NCBI GenBank assembly: GCA_965153355.1
Contig: OZ231126.1
Location: forward strand, 72,478,001-72,542,000
Source of the DNA: Flaccisagitta enflata
Lineage: Eukaryota > Chaetognatha > Sagittoidea > Aphragmophora
DNA: 64,000 nucleotides
Direction of reading: 5' to 3'
The notes beneath the pieces were generated by a model. It searched no databases and was not told the origin of the DNA. It saw nothing but the letters and a program-made list of their open reading frames with translations. The position numbers and the translations under genes are program-made. Each line of letters opens with the position of its first letter. Positions within the stretch are counted from its first letter, which is position 1. Below, one piece after another: positions 61,926 to 64,000 of this stretch.

Positions 61926-62688
61926 CTATCTCTCATATCATTTTTTAACTTTTTTTTGTATTTGTTAACTTAATTTGCATATGATAGGACATCTTTGAAT
62001 GCTAGCTGACGCTAGCTGACAAAATTGTGCATATTGAGCTTTGGCATACACGTAGATATATATCAGGGCTAGCTTAATCTCATTGAGCGGCTTTGAGCGA
62101 GCACAGGAAGTTGATCAAATCAAGGTTTTAATACTTTGAGTATTTAATAAAATATCAAGAAAATAAGATATATATTTCAAATTTGGCTTGAATCATCGTC
62201 ACCTCATTCTCTTCGACATTCTAAAAAGAACATTTGATATTTTTATATGTACTTCGCATATTGTCTTGCTGTGAGAGACCTTTTTTGATGATTTTTTTCA
62301 CTTTTTTTTATATTTTGACCTTTAAATATGTACTAAACAATTTTTACGTACAGCAAATATATTGTCAAGTCTACAGTCATATTAAAGGCGAGAGTCTCAC
62401 GATTCTAGTTATGTTTTTTATTTCTTAACATTCCAATTTTAACATTATCAAATATAATAAAATATACAACTATTGATCCAATGACGGCAAACATTGTTTC
62501 AGCAGACCCTCTGCTCTTCTAGCAAAACTTACATTGAGTCACTTGATTAGGTCGATTTAATCGTAAAAGTCATTTTTGGCCTTTAAAGTCATTTTAAGTC
62601 ATTAAAAGTTATCCTGAGTCATTAAAAGCCATCTTAAGTAATTTATGTCCCGCACGCAGCTTGTGTTTGAGATATTACCTGGACGGCT

Positions 62689-62691
<3 letters not shown>
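61926..62691. other. Unique AT-rich DNA with a type A remnant
   Basis: At about 62565-62665: AAGTCATTTTAAGTCATTAA units and ATGTCCCGCACGCAGCTTGT, the interior and right part of a GTTGGCC-subtype type A element. No gene. Confidence 0.5.

Positions 62692-62736
<45 letters not shown>
62692..62736. repeat. (CT)n microsatellite
   Basis: 45 bp of pure CT. Confidence 0.97.
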
Positions 62737-62737
<1 letters not shown>

Positions 62738-62741
<4 letters not shown>

Positions 62742-62785
62742 TTACGACTTTTTTCCCTACGGCGAGGGCTGCCTTTATTGGGCGG
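62738..62785. mobile_element. Solitary terminal repeat of element M
   Basis: GCATTTACGACTTTTTTCCC TACGGCGAGGGCTGCC matches the inverted repeat of M (48460-48503 in inverse). It sits directly beside the L copy below. Confidence 0.65.
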
Positions 62786-62794
62786 GGGGAGGAG

Positions 62795-63482
62795 GAAAAA
62801 GTCGAAGTCAGTCTTCGACTCTTTGACATATTGGAGAGAAACCTGGTTTTCATTTTATCTTGCGGAAGTTAGGGATCTTTATTGGTGGGGGGGGGGGAAA
62901 GTCAAAGTCAATCTTCGACTCTTTGACATATTGGAGAGAAACATGGTTTTCATTTTCTTGTGCGGAAGTTAGGGATCTTACAGTGCTGATTGTAGCCTCC
63001 GATGAAATTTATACGGTAAGTTAATTTGATGATTCTCTTTCATTTGGCGCCGAGCAGAATTCTCTATGACAAAATTTTTTTGAGCTATGATTTTTTAAAG
63101 ACTTATTTTTGAAGAATTCAAATTGAATTTTTTTTTTATGATTTTACATAGGATCAATAAAAGAGTGTATCTATATTTGTTTGAGCATGCAATACAAGAA
63201 AACATGTTTATGAGCATAGCTGTTCATCTGTGAGGGTGTTTTTGAGTATTCTAGCCCATTTAACTCATTTAGCTCAGTCTTTTTTTTCTGATTTTGAATA
63301 GAATGAATAAATACAAACACCATTGATATGTGTCTGAGCATGCAAATACAAGAAAGCACATCATTTAGCATTGCTGCTCATCTGTGAGGGTCTTTTTAAG
63401 TATTCTAGCTCATTTAGAACATCAAAAATTAAAACGGGAGAGATAAATGTTTTAATACGTGTCTGAGCATGCAAATACAACT
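62795..63482 (+). mobile_element. Partial third copy of an L arm
   Basis: The tip hairpin GTCGAAGTCAGTCTTCGACT is present twice (62800 and, diverged, 62899), followed by TTTGACATATTGGAGAGAAA each time, then GAAATTTATACGGTAAGTTA, ATTCTCTTTCATTTGGCGCC and two 140-bp subrepeats (GAGCATGCAATACAAGAAAA, GTGAGGGTGTTTTTGAGTAT). Ends where C4 begins. Confidence 0.85.
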
Positions 63483-63743
63483 AGTCATCCAAGGATCGCA
63501 CATGGTCAGCGGTACCTTATGCCCTGCTTGGAGTGATCAAGTGAAGTACTAAGGAAGTGAAGTAGTGAATTTCGAGATGTCCTGAGGCGGATTTGAAGTC
63601 CGGATGGCAGGATTTAGTCCAAAAGAGCAGATTCGAGGTTTTGGGGGCAGGCTAGAGGCCTAGAGGACAAATTTGAGGCCTGAAGAGTTGATTTGAGGCC
63701 TGGAGGGTGGACTTGAAGTCTGGAGGGCTAAATTGAGGTCTGA
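63483..63743 (+). mobile_element. Type C element, copy C4, partial
   Basis: Leader AGTCATCCAAGGATCGCACA and TGGTCAGCGGTACCTTATGC with GCCCTGCTTGGAGTGA, but the GGCCCC block is missing; a loose 21-bp array (GAGGCCTGGAGGGTGGACTT) runs to the start of D5. Confidence 0.75.
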
Positions 63744-64000
63744 ACAGGTCGCCCAAGGGCAATATGTGGTCAGCGATACCCGTTGCCCTGCTTTGAGTGA
63801 TTGTGAATTTCAGGAAGGGGGAAGCAGGGCAGCGGCCCCGAAGGGGACGAAGTCCTGTAGAACACAGGGGTTTTGAGGCTTGATTAAGCAATTTTGAAGG
63901 CGGAAATGAGGCCTGAAAATGTAACTTTGAAGCTTTAGAGCCTAATTGAAGCCTTGAAGGGCTTATTTGAGGTCTGGCAGAGCTGATTTGAGGTCTCTGA
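63744..64000 (+). mobile_element. Type D element, copy D5, runs off the window
   Basis: Leader CAGGTCGCCCAAGGGCAATA, GTGGTCAGCGATACCCGTTG, stem GCCCTGCTTTG...AAGCAGGGC, block GGGCAGCGGCCCCGAAGGGG with GTCCTGTAGAACACAGGGG, then the start of a GAGGCCTGA-type array cut off at 64000. Confidence 0.82.

Overview
This 64-kb window is nuclear DNA from a eukaryote, most likely an invertebrate animal or close relative; I cannot name the species. Signs: no bacterial operons, more than 30 dinucleotide to tetranucleotide microsatellites (several over 150 bp), many short inverted-repeat transposons and foldbacks, an RLE-type non-LTR retrotransposon fragment, and only one long non-repetitive open reading frame. 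Most reading frames over 60 codons are translations of (CT)n, (CA)n, (AAC)n or minisatellite arrays and are not genes.

The one convincing gene is at 39873-42827 (minus strand): a single-exon 984-residue protein with two N-terminal membrane segments, a region resembling an LRAT / NlpC-P60 thiol hydrolase (H116...C207 in an NCQH context), then a superfamily-1 helicase-like ATPase with Walker A, Walker B, an arginine motif and a motif-VI-like TRATTLL. A weaker candidate is a short CpG-rich frame at 33529-33828 behind a polypyrimidine tract. A 95-codon frame at 46693-46980 is speculative.

The rest is a dense, nested repeat landscape. Four recurring non-autonomous element types are named here A to D. 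Type A (about 200 bp, many copies) has one end that is a palindromic hairpin built on AGTCGCGTGCACGCGACT and a (GACG)n core. Types B, C and D share one plan: a type-specific leader, a common TGGTCAGCGGTACCC box, a TGCCC/GGGCA stem, a GGGCAGCGGCCCC inverted terminal block, a 20-21 bp minisatellite array containing GAGGCCT-like words, poly-G plus (GACG)n, and the terminal block again in inverse ending in CTGCCCAAAAA. They are inserted into one another and into type A.

Layout: 0-6 kb, a 0.9-kb duplicated block and foldback and type A-C elements; 6-12 kb, unique DNA, microsatellites and two small foldbacks; 12-15.3 kb, a head-to-tail cluster of type B/D elements; 15-36 kb, mostly unique non-coding DNA broken by microsatellites, type A copies and three copies of a 270-bp element E; 36-38.5 kb, nested A/C/B elements; 39.9-42.8 kb, the LRAT-helicase gene; 43.0-49.3 kb, a 6.3-kb inverted-repeat structure (L) with hairpin tips, interrupted by an expanded type A element and by a TIR element (M) carrying a retrotransposon endonuclease fragment; 49.5-50.8 kb, sixteen copies of an 81-bp satellite; 52-62 kb, a pair of 1.1-kb inverted repeats enclosing nested C, D and palindromic FB elements; 62.7-64 kb, further partial copies of M, L, C and D. 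Apart from the gene, nothing seen forms a pathway; the interest lies in the architecture of the mobile elements and in the unusual domain combination of the gene.
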